Shown piece after piece: positions 1 to 7,289 of a stretch of DNA of 64,000 nt. This stretch comes from JANMOK01 sp031415055 (GTDB lineage Bacteria > Pseudomonadota > Alphaproteobacteria > Rhodobacterales > Rhodobacteraceae). The notes under the pieces were generated by a model. The model was given only the letters and a program-made list of their open reading frames with translations, was not told the DNA's origin and ran no database searches. Location: positions 1 to 64,000 of the forward strand of contig JANOQZ010000035.1 of assembly GCA_031415055.1 (NCBI GenBank). Reading direction: 5' to 3'. The position numbers and the translations under genes are program-made. The number at the start of each line of letters is the position of its first letter. Position 1 is the stretch's first letter.

Positions 1-530
1 GCCGCGTTGATGTCGGTTGTATTCATCCGCCGATATTGGTCGGCGATCCATGCCATTTCGCGCTCCCCGGTGCCCATGTCGGGGGCGGGCACGTTTTGCG
101 ACGGGTTGATCAAGTCGCGCTTGATCAATTCATAGGCAAACCGCCGGGTGATCAGTTCCAGCTCGTGCACATCCCAGGCCTTGGGGTCGATGCACAACCC
201 GCCTTTCGAGCCGCCAAACGGTGTTTCCACCAGCGCGCATTTATAGGTCATCAAGGCCGCCAGCGCCTCGACCTCGTCCTGATTGACCGCCATCGAATAC
301 CGAATGCCGCCCTTGACCGGCTCCATATGTTCGGAATGTACCGCCCGATAACCGGTAAATGTTTTCAATTCACCGCGCAGCCGCACGCCAAACCGCACCG
401 TATAGGTCGAGTTGCAGACCTTGATTTTTTCAATCAGCCCCGGCGACAAGTCCATCAGCGCCACCGCCCGATCGAACATCAAATCGACGGATTGGCGGAA
501 CGACGGTTCCTTGGCATTGGCAGACGACAT
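1..530 (-). CDS. gdhA: Glu/Leu/Phe/Val dehydrogenase, N-terminal part (cut by window edge)
   Basis: The N-terminal 176 residues of a glutamate-dehydrogenase-family enzyme (oxidative deamination of glutamate to 2-oxoglutarate, NAD(P)-linked, cytoplasmic). The dimerisation-domain motifs are present: KGGIRYS around residue 73, the catalytic-lysine motif PFGGSKGG around 104-111, and PAPDMGT around 148-154. The start at 530 is chosen because GGAGAA lies about 6 bases upstream. The NAD-binding domain lies beyond the left edge of the window. Leucine or phenylalanine dehydrogenase are less likely because the fold order and PAPDMGT pattern fit glutamate dehydrogenase. Confidence 0.9.
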   Translation of the reverse strand, partial: MSSANAKEPSFRQSVDLMFDRAVALMDLSPGLIEKIKVCNSTYTVRFGVRLRGELKTFTGYRAVHSEHMEPVKGGIRYSMAVNQDEVEALAALMTYKCALVETPFGGSKGGLCIDPKAWDVHELELITRRFAYELIKRDLINPSQNVPAPDMGTGEREMAWIADQYRRMNTTDINA

Positions 531-605
531 AGCATTCTCCCCAACTCGGCCAGAACGGCTCTGGCTAGATGTTAGAACAAGTTTTCGGCGAAGAATGCAA
601 ATATT

Positions 606-3071
606 TCACAAACGCCGCTTCACCCGCCTTGTTGGCTCCGCCACGCTTGGATCCTCTGGCCATGGGTGCTTGGGGTACCGCCCGCGCAAATCGCGCCGCA
701 CGTCGGCGTAAGATGTCGCCCAAAACCCCGGCAAATTGGCTGTCACCTGCACCGGTTTGCCTGCAGGCGACACCAGTTCAAACAATACCGCCACCCGATC
801 TGGACCAACTACGGGATGCGATTTGGTTCCAAACATTTCCTGCAATCGCACTGTCACCTTTGGCACATCACCGGAATAATCCAGCGCCAAATGCGTGCCA
901 GTTGGTGCAAAAATCGCCTCGGGCGCCAACCGCTCCAACGCCCGCAACCCCTCCCAACCCAGCCGAGCCTCCAACAACCCGCGCAAATCCAACCGCGCCA
1001 AATCGCTCAACTTTCGGCATCCGCCTAAGTTCGGCTGCAACCATTCGCCTAGGCCTGCCAGCAAGCCCGCATCCGACAAATCCGCCAAGTCTCCGCCATG
1101 CCGTCGCACCCATTCTGCCCGCGCCGCCAGCCCGCGTGTGGCGTCATTCCACGGTAAAACTTCCAACCCCAACTCGCGCACGCCCTGCGCCATTGCGACG
1201 GCAATCGCGTCGCTTGATGCCTTACCCCAAACCCGTTCCTCCAACACCAAAGCACCCAGCATCACCCGCTCAACCGCCACAACCGCCTTGTCACGCCGCG
1301 ACCATTCGCAAAGCTGAACTTGTTCCAACTTATCGGCAAACACCTGCCTAATCTCCCGCTCATCCACCGCCAAACCCAAGCGAACCTTCGCCTCGCGTCC
1401 ATCGCCATCCAAATTTGCCGCAACCAGCATCGACGAATGGCCCAACGCATCGCCGTCAGCCACCAAAGCTCCCTTGCCACCCGCCAACAAATATCGCGGC
1501 GCATTGCCTTTGCGACGCATTCCGATCCGGTCGGGATATGCCATCGCCAGTATCGCCGCATCTGACAGACCTCGATCCGGCCCAACCAACCGCGCCAACC
1601 GCTTCTCCTCGTCGCGCACTCGCGCCAAAACCGCGCGATCTACCCGAAATGGGTGTTCCGCCTCAAACGCATTCACATCCGCAAAAGCCGCAACCCGCAG
1701 CGCCATATCCGCCCCCGGCTCCCCGTCACGCCCCAACACATCGCGCTCCCCCAACAAGGCCGCCAAACTTGCTGCGCGAACCCCACCACCCGCCACCATC
1801 ATATGTCCCAGCCGAGGATGCACCGGCAGCCCTGCAAGGTCCCGCCCATGCACGGTAATTCCCGAACCATCCAATGCCCCAAGACTCACCAACAGGCCCC
1901 GTGCGGCCTCCAGCATCGGCACTGGCGGCCTTGTCAGGAACGGCAGGTCATCACTGCCCCACAGCGCCATTTCCAGCGCCAAGGGCGCGAGATCGGCACT
2001 GGCGATTTCGGGCAGGGGAAAGGCGCTCATCCCACCTTCCTCGCCCTTGGTCCACATCCGGTAACACACGCCTTTGGCAACCCGCCCAGCCCGTCCGCGC
2101 CGCTGTTCCGCCTCGGCTTTCGTCACCCGTTCGGTCACCAGCGCCGTCATGCCCGAACCCGGATCAAACTTTGCTCGTCGCGCCAAACCTCCATCGACCA
2201 CCACCCGAATTCCGGGCAATGTCAGCGAGGTTTCGGCAATTGACGTCGCCAACACCACCCGTCTGGTTGTGCCCTCGACCATCACCGCTCGCTGCTGGTC
2301 AAACGGCATCGCGCCATAAAGCGGCATAACTTCTGCGCCACAATCGCGCAGCCGCGCTTCAACGCGCCGAATCTCGCCTTCGCCGGGCAGAAACGCCACT
2401 ATTCCGCCTTCAGTTTCGGCCAAGGCCTGTTGCACAAGATTGGCCATCGCCTCATCAAACTTCGGACGAATCCAAGGCCGCGCCAGCCAACGCGTCTCCA
2501 CGGCGTAACTGCGGCCCATTGAGGTGATCACCGGTGCGTCGCCCATCAGTGCTGCGACTGGTTCTGCGTCCAATGTTGCCGACATGATGATGAGTTTCAT
2601 ATCTGGTCGCAGCACAGATCGAATTTCCAAACACAGTGCCAACCCCAAATCGGCGTGGAGCGAACGTTCGTGAAATTCGTCGAAAATCACGCAACCGATG
2701 CCCTTCAACTCGGGGTCCGCTTGAATCATTCGCGTTAGAATGCCTTCGGTGACGACTTCGATCCGCGTCTTGGCGCTAACCCGACTTTCCCCGCGCATCC
2801 GGTAGCCAACGACGTCACCTACCAGCGACCCAAGCAAATCCGCCATCCGCTCCGCCGCAGCCCGCGCCGCCATGCGTCGTGGCTCCAACATCAGGATGCG
2901 GCCCTCAACCAAGCCCTGATCTAATAGAAACAATGGCACTAACGTCGTCTTGCCTGCCCCAGGAGGCGCTTGCAAAACGGCCTGTCCACCATCAAGCAAG
3001 GCGCGACCAAGATCGGGCAAGACCAAACCGATCGGTAGTCCATGATGGTCAAAACCCTTGGGCAAACTCAT
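606..3071 (-). CDS. hrpB: ATP-dependent RNA helicase HrpB
   Basis: An 821-residue DEAH-type helicase. Walker A APPGAGKTT is at about 35-43, the DEAH-box variant DEFH at 131-134, SAT at 164-166 and motif VI QRRGRAGR at 323-330. A helicase-associated and HrpB C-terminal region follows, giving the usual HrpB length of about 820. The in-frame reading extends upstream to 3242, but the protein starts naturally at MSLPKGF (3071). The gene diverges from the O-methyltransferase with only 79 bases between starts, so both promoters lie in or near coding sequence. The physiological RNA substrate of HrpB is not well defined. Confidence 0.93.
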   Translation of the reverse strand: MSLPKGFDHHGLPIGLVLPDLGRALLDGGQAVLQAPPGAGKTTLVPLFLLDQGLVEGRILMLEPRRMAARAAAERMADLLGSLVGDVVGYRMRGESRVSAKTRIEVVTEGILTRMIQADPELKGIGCVIFDEFHERSLHADLGLALCLEIRSVLRPDMKLIIMSATLDAEPVAALMGDAPVITSMGRSYAVETRWLARPWIRPKFDEAMANLVQQALAETEGGIVAFLPGEGEIRRVEARLRDCGAEVMPLYGAMPFDQQRAVMVEGTTRRVVLATSIAETSLTLPGIRVVVDGGLARRAKFDPGSGMTALVTERVTKAEAEQRRGRAGRVAKGVCYRMWTKGEEGGMSAFPLPEIASADLAPLALEMALWGSDDLPFLTRPPVPMLEAARGLLVSLGALDGSGITVHGRDLAGLPVHPRLGHMMVAGGGVRAASLAALLGERDVLGRDGEPGADMALRVAAFADVNAFEAEHPFRVDRAVLARVRDEEKRLARLVGPDRGLSDAAILAMAYPDRIGMRRKGNAPRYLLAGGKGALVADGDALGHSSMLVAANLDGDGREAKVRLGLAVDEREIRQVFADKLEQVQLCEWSRRDKAVVAVERVMLGALVLEERVWGKASSDAIAVAMAQGVRELGLEVLPWNDATRGLAARAEWVRRHGGDLADLSDAGLLAGLGEWLQPNLGGCRKLSDLARLDLRGLLEARLGWEGLRALERLAPEAIFAPTGTHLALDYSGDVPKVTVRLQEMFGTKSHPVVGPDRVAVLFELVSPAGKPVQVTANLPGFWATSYADVRRDLRGRYPKHPWPEDPSVAEPTRRVKRRL

Positions 3072-3150
3072 TTCATTCCAACCTTTTCGCTTCCAACATG
3101 GCACGAGCCTGCCTAGTCTAGCCATTGCAAACCTGAACGAAAGCCCCGTT

Positions 3151-3834
3151 ATGTCCCGTATGGATTGGTCCGATGTTGATGCTTTTCTTGGCACCAAACT
3201 GTTGGCACGCGACACATTGCTGGAAGCGATACAACATACCAACGACGTAGCCGGATTACCTTCGATCCAAATCTCGCCGCTGCAGGGCCAATTTTTGCAC
3301 TTGATCGCAAAAATCGGTAATGCCAGCCGAATCCTCGAAATCGGTACACTTGGCGGCTATAGCACCATCTGGCTCGCCCGCGCTTTGCCGCACAAAGGCC
3401 GCCTCATCAGCCTCGAATTTGACCCGCATCACGCCGAAGTTGCCCGCAAGAATATCGAACGTGCTGGCCTTTCTGATCGGGTGGTAATCTTGACAGGTGC
3501 GGCTTTGACAACGCTGCCTCAGCTTAAACAACAGGGCATTGGCCCATTCGATTTGATCTTCATCGATGCCGACAAAGCCAACATGCCCGCCTATTTGGAT
3601 TGGTCGATCAAACTGTCACGCCCGGGCACGGTGATTATCGGCGACAATGTTGTGCGCGATGGCGAAGTCACCAACCCGCTTTCGACCGACCCAGATGTTG
3701 TTGGTGTGCGCAAATTCCTCGATATGATCTCGAGCGACCGCCGCCTGACCGCCTCGGCCCTGCAGACAGTTGGCGTCAAAGGTTGGGACGGATTTGCTAT
3801 CATCCATGTCGGCCAGCCCCCCTTGACGCACTGA
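3151..3834 (+). CDS. Class I SAM-dependent O-methyltransferase
   Basis: A 227-residue methyltransferase of the catechol/caffeoyl-CoA O-methyltransferase type (Methyltransf_3). The SAM-binding motif ILEIGTLGGYS is at about 61-71, an acidic residue ends strand 2 (SLEFD, about 88-91), and the metal/substrate motif FIDADKANMPAY spans about 137-148. A longer in-frame start at 3058 would run into the hrpB start region. MSRMDWSD at 3151 matches the family N-terminus. The natural acceptor is unknown; such enzymes act on diphenols or similar hydroxylated aromatics. An alternative start is the Met at 3160. Confidence 0.88.
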   Translation: MSRMDWSDVDAFLGTKLLARDTLLEAIQHTNDVAGLPSIQISPLQGQFLHLIAKIGNASRILEIGTLGGYSTIWLARALPHKGRLISLEFDPHHAEVARKNIERAGLSDRVVILTGAALTTLPQLKQQGIGPFDLIFIDADKANMPAYLDWSIKLSRPGTVIIGDNVVRDGEVTNPLSTDPDVVGVRKFLDMISSDRRLTASALQTVGVKGWDGFAIIHVGQPPLTH

Positions 3835-3926
3835 AAACCCGCGCGTAGAAGGCGGCTTCGCAATTAAAAGGCGTCCGTTTAGGGCGCACCCTGCCCCTGC
3901 GCAGGTCAAAGCTGAGGACCAAGAAT

Positions 3927-4217
3927 ATGTCGCGTCGCTGTGAACTTACTGGCAAGGGTGTGATGTCTGGCAACAACGTCAGCCACGCCAAAAACCGCAC
4001 TCGTCGTCGGTTCCTGCCGAATTTGAATGAGATCACGCTGATAAGTGACGCGCTTGGCCGTCCGTTCCAATTCCGCATTTCTGCCGATGCCTTGCGCACG
4101 GTTGATCATCGTGGTGGATTGGACGCGTTTCTTGCCAAAGCGCTCGACCGCGAACTTTCGGCGAAAGCGCTGAAAGTCAAAAAAGCCATCGCCAAATCAC
4201 TGGCCGTTCCGGCTTAA
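3927..4217 (+). CDS. rpmB: 50S ribosomal protein L28
   Basis: A 96-residue basic protein that starts MSRRCELTGKGVMSGNNVSH, the family's signature N-terminus, and continues with the RRRFLPNLNE segment typical of L28. It is a structural component of the large ribosomal subunit. The lysine-rich C-terminus (about residues 76-90) is as expected. It is transcribed alone and followed by a strong intrinsic terminator at 4242-4278. Confidence 0.98.
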   Translation: MSRRCELTGKGVMSGNNVSHAKNRTRRRFLPNLNEITLISDALGRPFQFRISADALRTVDHRGGLDAFLAKALDRELSAKALKVKKAIAKSLAVPA

Positions 4218-4241
4218 TCCAAAATCTGCGACCAATCGTAT

Positions 4242-4278
4242 CGGCCCTTCCGAAAATCGGATGGGCCGTGGCGTTTTT
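4242..4278 (+). terminator. Intrinsic terminator after rpmB
   Basis: The stem CGGCCC (4242-4247) pairs with GGGCCG (4263-4268), and an inner CCG/CGG pair closes the apical loop. Five T residues follow at 4274-4278. The position, 25 bases past the rpmB stop codon, fits a factor-independent terminator. Confidence 0.8.
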
Positions 4279-4322
4279 GACGAGTGCTGCTAAAGTATAT
4301 TGGCTCCAACGGACATACGCAC

Positions 4323-4748
4323 ATGCTGCGCCAACTTTGTCTCGCAATATCGCTGTTGATCACTGTGCCCGCTTCCGCGCAAGACATTCGCGTTGACGAT
4401 GCCTATGCCCGTGTCACCCTTCATTCTGGGGCGGTATTCCTCCTCATCAAAAATTCCACCACAATAGATGACCGTTTGCTTTCGGTCAGCACCCCAGCCG
4501 CCAACAGCGCCATGCTGCACGAAAACATCATCGTCGATAACATCGCCTCGATGAAACCGCTCATGCAGGGATTAGAAATCCCCGCCAATGTCGCAACCTC
4601 GCTTGAACGCGCAGGCAATCACATCATGCTCATGGGTCTGTCGGGAAAGTTGGACCAAGGAATGACCTTTCCGCTGGTCTTGATGTTCGAAAACGCTGGC
4701 GAGATCATCGTTGACGTTTTGGTCGATAACTTTCGCAACGAAAATTAA
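4323..4748 (+). CDS. Periplasmic copper chaperone, PCuAC family
   Basis: A 141-residue exported protein with a signal peptide (hydrophobic residues 4-17, likely cut after ASA at about 19). The copper-binding pattern of the family is visible as H66, then M77 after ten residues, then H100 and M102. Members deliver Cu(I) to cytochrome oxidase. MLRQLC at 4323 is preferred over an in-frame ATG 39 bases upstream because it begins a proper signal peptide. Its TAA stop overlaps the stop of the convergent HAD gene within the shared tetranucleotide TTAA. The partner protein SCO1 is not in the window. Confidence 0.88.
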   Translation: MLRQLCLAISLLITVPASAQDIRVDDAYARVTLHSGAVFLLIKNSTTIDDRLLSVSTPAANSAMLHENIIVDNIASMKPLMQGLEIPANVATSLERAGNHIMLMGLSGKLDQGMTFPLVLMFENAGEIIVDVLVDNFRNEN

Positions 4749-5446
4749 CCGGTCACTTCTGCCACTACATCCGCCAGCCCCGACAAATCGGCGATCACCT
4801 TGAAGCGGTCCGCCCCAAGCGGAGCGTCGGCATGATCCAAAGCCCAGCGCTTTTCGTTGGGCACATGCACGCCCCAAGCCCCCGCTTCGATGGCGGGAAG
4901 CACATCGGATTTGAGCGAATCCCCCACCATCATCGCCCGCGCCGGTCCATCGCCGTGGCGGGCAAACACCCGCTCATAGGTGGACTTTTCCTTGCCGCTG
5001 ACAATTTCAACCGCGTCGAAAAAGTCGCCCAAGCCCGACTGCGCCAGCTTGCGTTCCTGATCGAACAAGTCGCCCTTGGTGATCAACACCAGCTTGTAGC
5101 GCCCGGCTAGTGTCTCCAGCGCCTTGCGAGCGGCTGGGAGCGTATTGATTGGATGCGCCAGCATTTCACGTCCAGCCTCCATGATTTGGCCAATCACCGA
5201 CGCTGGCACCGCCCCTGCGGTTACATCAATCGCCGTTTCGATCATCGATAGGGTAAAACCCTTCACCCCAAAGCCATAATGCCCGATGTTCTTGCGCTCG
5301 GCTGCCAACAGCCGGTCCGACAAATGGTCCTTGTCGGCATGTTCTGCTAACAGCGCGGTGAACCTATCCTGCGTCATTTGGTAATACACTTCGTGATGCC
5401 ACAACGTGTCATCCGCATCAAAGCCTATCGTGGTCAGTCCAGACAT
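4745..5446 (-). CDS. HAD-family hydrolase
   Basis: A haloacid-dehalogenase-like phosphatase of about 233 residues. Motif I is FDADDTLW (nucleophile Asp about 10, acid Asp about 12), motif II lies near LVLITKGD and motif IV is MVGDSLKSDV. The DADDTLWHHE variant marks the subgroup common in alphaproteobacteria, and the cap is helical. Two starts are plausible. ATG at 5446 has AAGGG about 8 bases upstream. ATG at 5497 would add 17 residues and also has AAGG upstream. The substrate cannot be deduced. It converges on the copper chaperone gene with overlapping stop codons. Confidence 0.88.
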   Translation of the reverse strand: MSGLTTIGFDADDTLWHHEVYYQMTQDRFTALLAEHADKDHLSDRLLAAERKNIGHYGFGVKGFTLSMIETAIDVTAGAVPASVIGQIMEAGREMLAHPINTLPAARKALETLAGRYKLVLITKGDLFDQERKLAQSGLGDFFDAVEIVSGKEKSTYERVFARHGDGPARAMMVGDSLKSDVLPAIEAGAWGVHVPNEKRWALDHADAPLGADRFKVIADLSGLADVVAEVTG

Positions 5447-5645
5447 ATCCGCAACCCTTGGTGTGTTGCCGTCGTTTTCCGCCGGATAATCGCGCATGTC
5501 AAACCTTGGCTAACCGCAGAATCGTGACCCTCAGGCCACAATCGCGCCGATCAAGTAAAAAAAATCCCTATCACGAACAATTTGAACGACATTTTTACTT
5601 GCGCGATTCAAAAATCGGACTCATATGCGCCCATAGACGCCAACG

Positions 5646-5735
5646 CACGCGCCTCTGGCCTGGGACAAAATCCCGCGTGTTTAAGTAGCGACGGTAACGT
5701 CTCCTTTTGGAAATGAGCGGTCATTCTGTGGCCGA
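5646..5735 (+). promoter_or_regulatory. Structured 5' leader of the decarboxylase gene (possible speF-type RNA)
   Basis: Several hairpins precede the decarboxylase start. CACGCG (5646-5651) pairs with CGCGTG (5674-5679) around an inner GGA/TCC helix. GACG-GTAA-CGTC with a GNRA tetraloop is at 5690-5701. TCC-TTTT-GGA is at 5702-5711. CGGTC (5718-5722) pairs with GGCCG (5730-5734). The alphaproteobacterial speF RNA family is known upstream of ornithine decarboxylase genes, and the position matches. Assignment to that family is an inference from position and structure, because the covariance model could not be run here. Confidence 0.5.
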
Positions 5736-5753
5736 GTCTGTTTGGAGATGATT

Positions 5754-6932
5754 ATGAACGCTACCGTATCCCGGTTTACCGGCAACGCTGACATTTCCGT
5801 CACTGAAACCTCGCGCATCGAGGCTTTCATTGCCGACACCACCTTTGACCGCCCGACCTTGGTGCTCGACACCAACATCGTGGCCAATCAATACCGGATG
5901 TTGAAAGCCGGCCTCGGCCATGCCCACATTCACTATGCGGTCAAAGCCAACCCGCATCGCCGCGTCATCGAAACGCTGGTGCAAGCTGGCTCGCACTTCG
6001 ACGCCGCCTCGCGCGGGGAAATCGAACTGTGCCTGTCGCTGGGTGCTGCCCCGGAGGACATCTCGTTTGGCAACACCGTCAAACGCCCGTCGGACATCGC
6101 TTTCGCTTGGGAAGCAGGTATCAACCTGTTTGTCGCCGACGCCGAAGAAGAAATCGAAAAAATCGCCGACAACGCGCCGGGTGCCGAAGTGTACATCCGC
6201 GTTCTGGTCGAAAACTCACAAGCCGACTGGCCGCTCAGCCGCAAATTCGGCTGCGCCCGCGACAAATCCTTGGCGCTGCTGCATTTCGCCCGCGCCAACG
6301 GATTGCGTCCAGTTGGCTTGAGCTTCCACGTCGGCAGCCAGACCCGCAAAGCCGCGATGTGGCGCGGCACCTTGGATCAAGTCGCCTCCATCTGGAACGA
6401 CGCCCAAGCCGCCGGTTTCGCCCTAGACTTGCTCAATATCGGCGGCGGTTTCCCAGCCTTCTACGGCGAGGAAATCCAGCACCCAACCGATTACGCTGCC
6501 GCCGTCATGGCCGAGGTTACCGCCCGTTTTGGCCATGTCCGCCGTGTCATGGCCGAGCCCGGCCGCGGCTTGGTTGCCGAAGCCGGCATGATTGCCGCCG
6601 AAGTGCTGCTGGTGTCGCGCAAATCCAACGACGATATTCATCGCTGGGTTTACCTTGACATCGGCAAATTCTCGGGCCTTGCCGAAACCATGGAAGAAGC
6701 GATCCGCTATCAATTCCTGACGCCCCACGACGGCCAACCCACCGGCCCCTGCATCCTCGCCGGCCCCTCCTGCGACAGCGCCGACGTGCTCTACGAAAAA
6801 CGCCCGGTGCAACTGCCGCTGGCCCTAAAAGGCGGCGACCGCTTCATCATCCGCTGCTGCGGCGCCTATACCTCGAGCTATTCCTCCATCGGCTTCAACG
6901 GCTTCCCGCCGCTGGATGTGGTGGTGGTGTAA
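5754..6932 (+). CDS. Type III PLP-dependent decarboxylase (ornithine/lysine decarboxylase)
   Basis: A 392-residue alanine-racemase-fold decarboxylase of the eukaryotic-type ornithine decarboxylase group. It converts ornithine (possibly lysine) to putrescine (cadaverine). The PLP lysine is in YAVKAN (K64), the phosphate-binding glycine motif is NIGGGFPAFYGEE at about 223-235, and the active-site Cys is in GPSCD (about residue 340). The C-terminus CCGAYTSSYSS is conserved in the family. ATG at 5754 is chosen because GGAG sits 6 bases upstream. A TTG at 5742 and an ATG at 5748 lie in frame. A 92-bp stretch from its 3' end recurs at 8896-8987. Confidence 0.93.
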   Translation: MNATVSRFTGNADISVTETSRIEAFIADTTFDRPTLVLDTNIVANQYRMLKAGLGHAHIHYAVKANPHRRVIETLVQAGSHFDAASRGEIELCLSLGAAPEDISFGNTVKRPSDIAFAWEAGINLFVADAEEEIEKIADNAPGAEVYIRVLVENSQADWPLSRKFGCARDKSLALLHFARANGLRPVGLSFHVGSQTRKAAMWRGTLDQVASIWNDAQAAGFALDLLNIGGGFPAFYGEEIQHPTDYAAAVMAEVTARFGHVRRVMAEPGRGLVAEAGMIAAEVLLVSRKSNDDIHRWVYLDIGKFSGLAETMEEAIRYQFLTPHDGQPTGPCILAGPSCDSADVLYEKRPVQLPLALKGGDRFIIRCCGAYTSSYSSIGFNGFPPLDVVVV

Positions 6933-7059
6933 GCTCTTACTTCTTGCTTTTGCGGACTCACAACATTGGCCCCAGCGAGGGGCCCGTGACCCTCGCTGGC
7001 CACGACATCTCTCCACTCACCGCACGGGACGCTCAAGCGTCTCGTGCCGCACCTGCCTG

Positions 7060-7091
7060 CCGTCACGCCGAAGGCGTGCTTTCAGCACGAC
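7060..7091 (-). repeat. Dispersed 32-bp double-hairpin repeat, copy 1
   Basis: This copy is the reverse complement of 31566-31597 with one mismatch in 32 bases. It contains two small hairpins, CACGCC/GGCGTG and GTGCT/AGCAC. In both copies the flanks form an additional outer stem, but with different sequence: CACCTGC/GCAGGTG here and CCCGCC/GGCGGG at the other copy. That pattern points to a folded, mobile or selected element. Confidence 0.75.
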
Positions 7092-7169
7092 GCAGGTGCG
7101 TTCGCACCAGCCCAGGCAGGCGCGGCCCTCGCGTTGTGCGTGTGTTTAAGTCGTTCGGCGCCGTCGCGG

Positions 7170-7215
7170 CTGAACGGGAAAACGCTCCCCCGGAGCCTTT
7201 TCTGTTTCCGTTCAG
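7170..7215. repeat. Long imperfect hairpin; right arm shared with the window's right end
   Basis: The outer arms CTGAACGG and CCGTTCAG, the A/T runs inside them, and the inner arms GCTCC and GGAGC around CCC pair into one long imperfect stem-loop. The right arm (7199-7219) recurs in inverted orientation at 63980-64000. Confidence 0.65.
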
Positions 7216-7289
7216 ATCACCGGCGACCAAACACTTTAGCACCAATCGCTTTGTCACCCTCGCGCAGGCGGGGGTCATTCACTCGCGGT

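Larger units (their letters stand above)
6972..7278. repeat. Mosaic of palindromic elements between convergent genes
   Basis: The 357-bp gap between two stop codons holds six hairpin-forming units and no gene. They are CCAGCGAGGG/CCCTCGCTGG (6972-6999, 8-nt loop), GCACGGGACGCT/AGCGTCTCGTGC (7022-7047, 2-nt loop, one G-T pair), a 32-bp double-hairpin repeat (7060-7091), GGTGCG/CGCACC (7095-7108), a long imperfect hairpin (7170-7215) and a REP-like CCCTCGC..GGCGGGG unit (7253-7278). Dense palindromes between convergent genes are typical of REP or BIME clusters. One may also serve as terminator for the decarboxylase gene, although no long T tract follows. Confidence 0.75.

Noticed and set aside
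569..2329. Several plus-strand open frames rich in Pro, Arg and Thr opposite hrpB
   Set aside because: They are antisense shadows of the hrpB coding sequence, with biased composition and no recognisable motifs.
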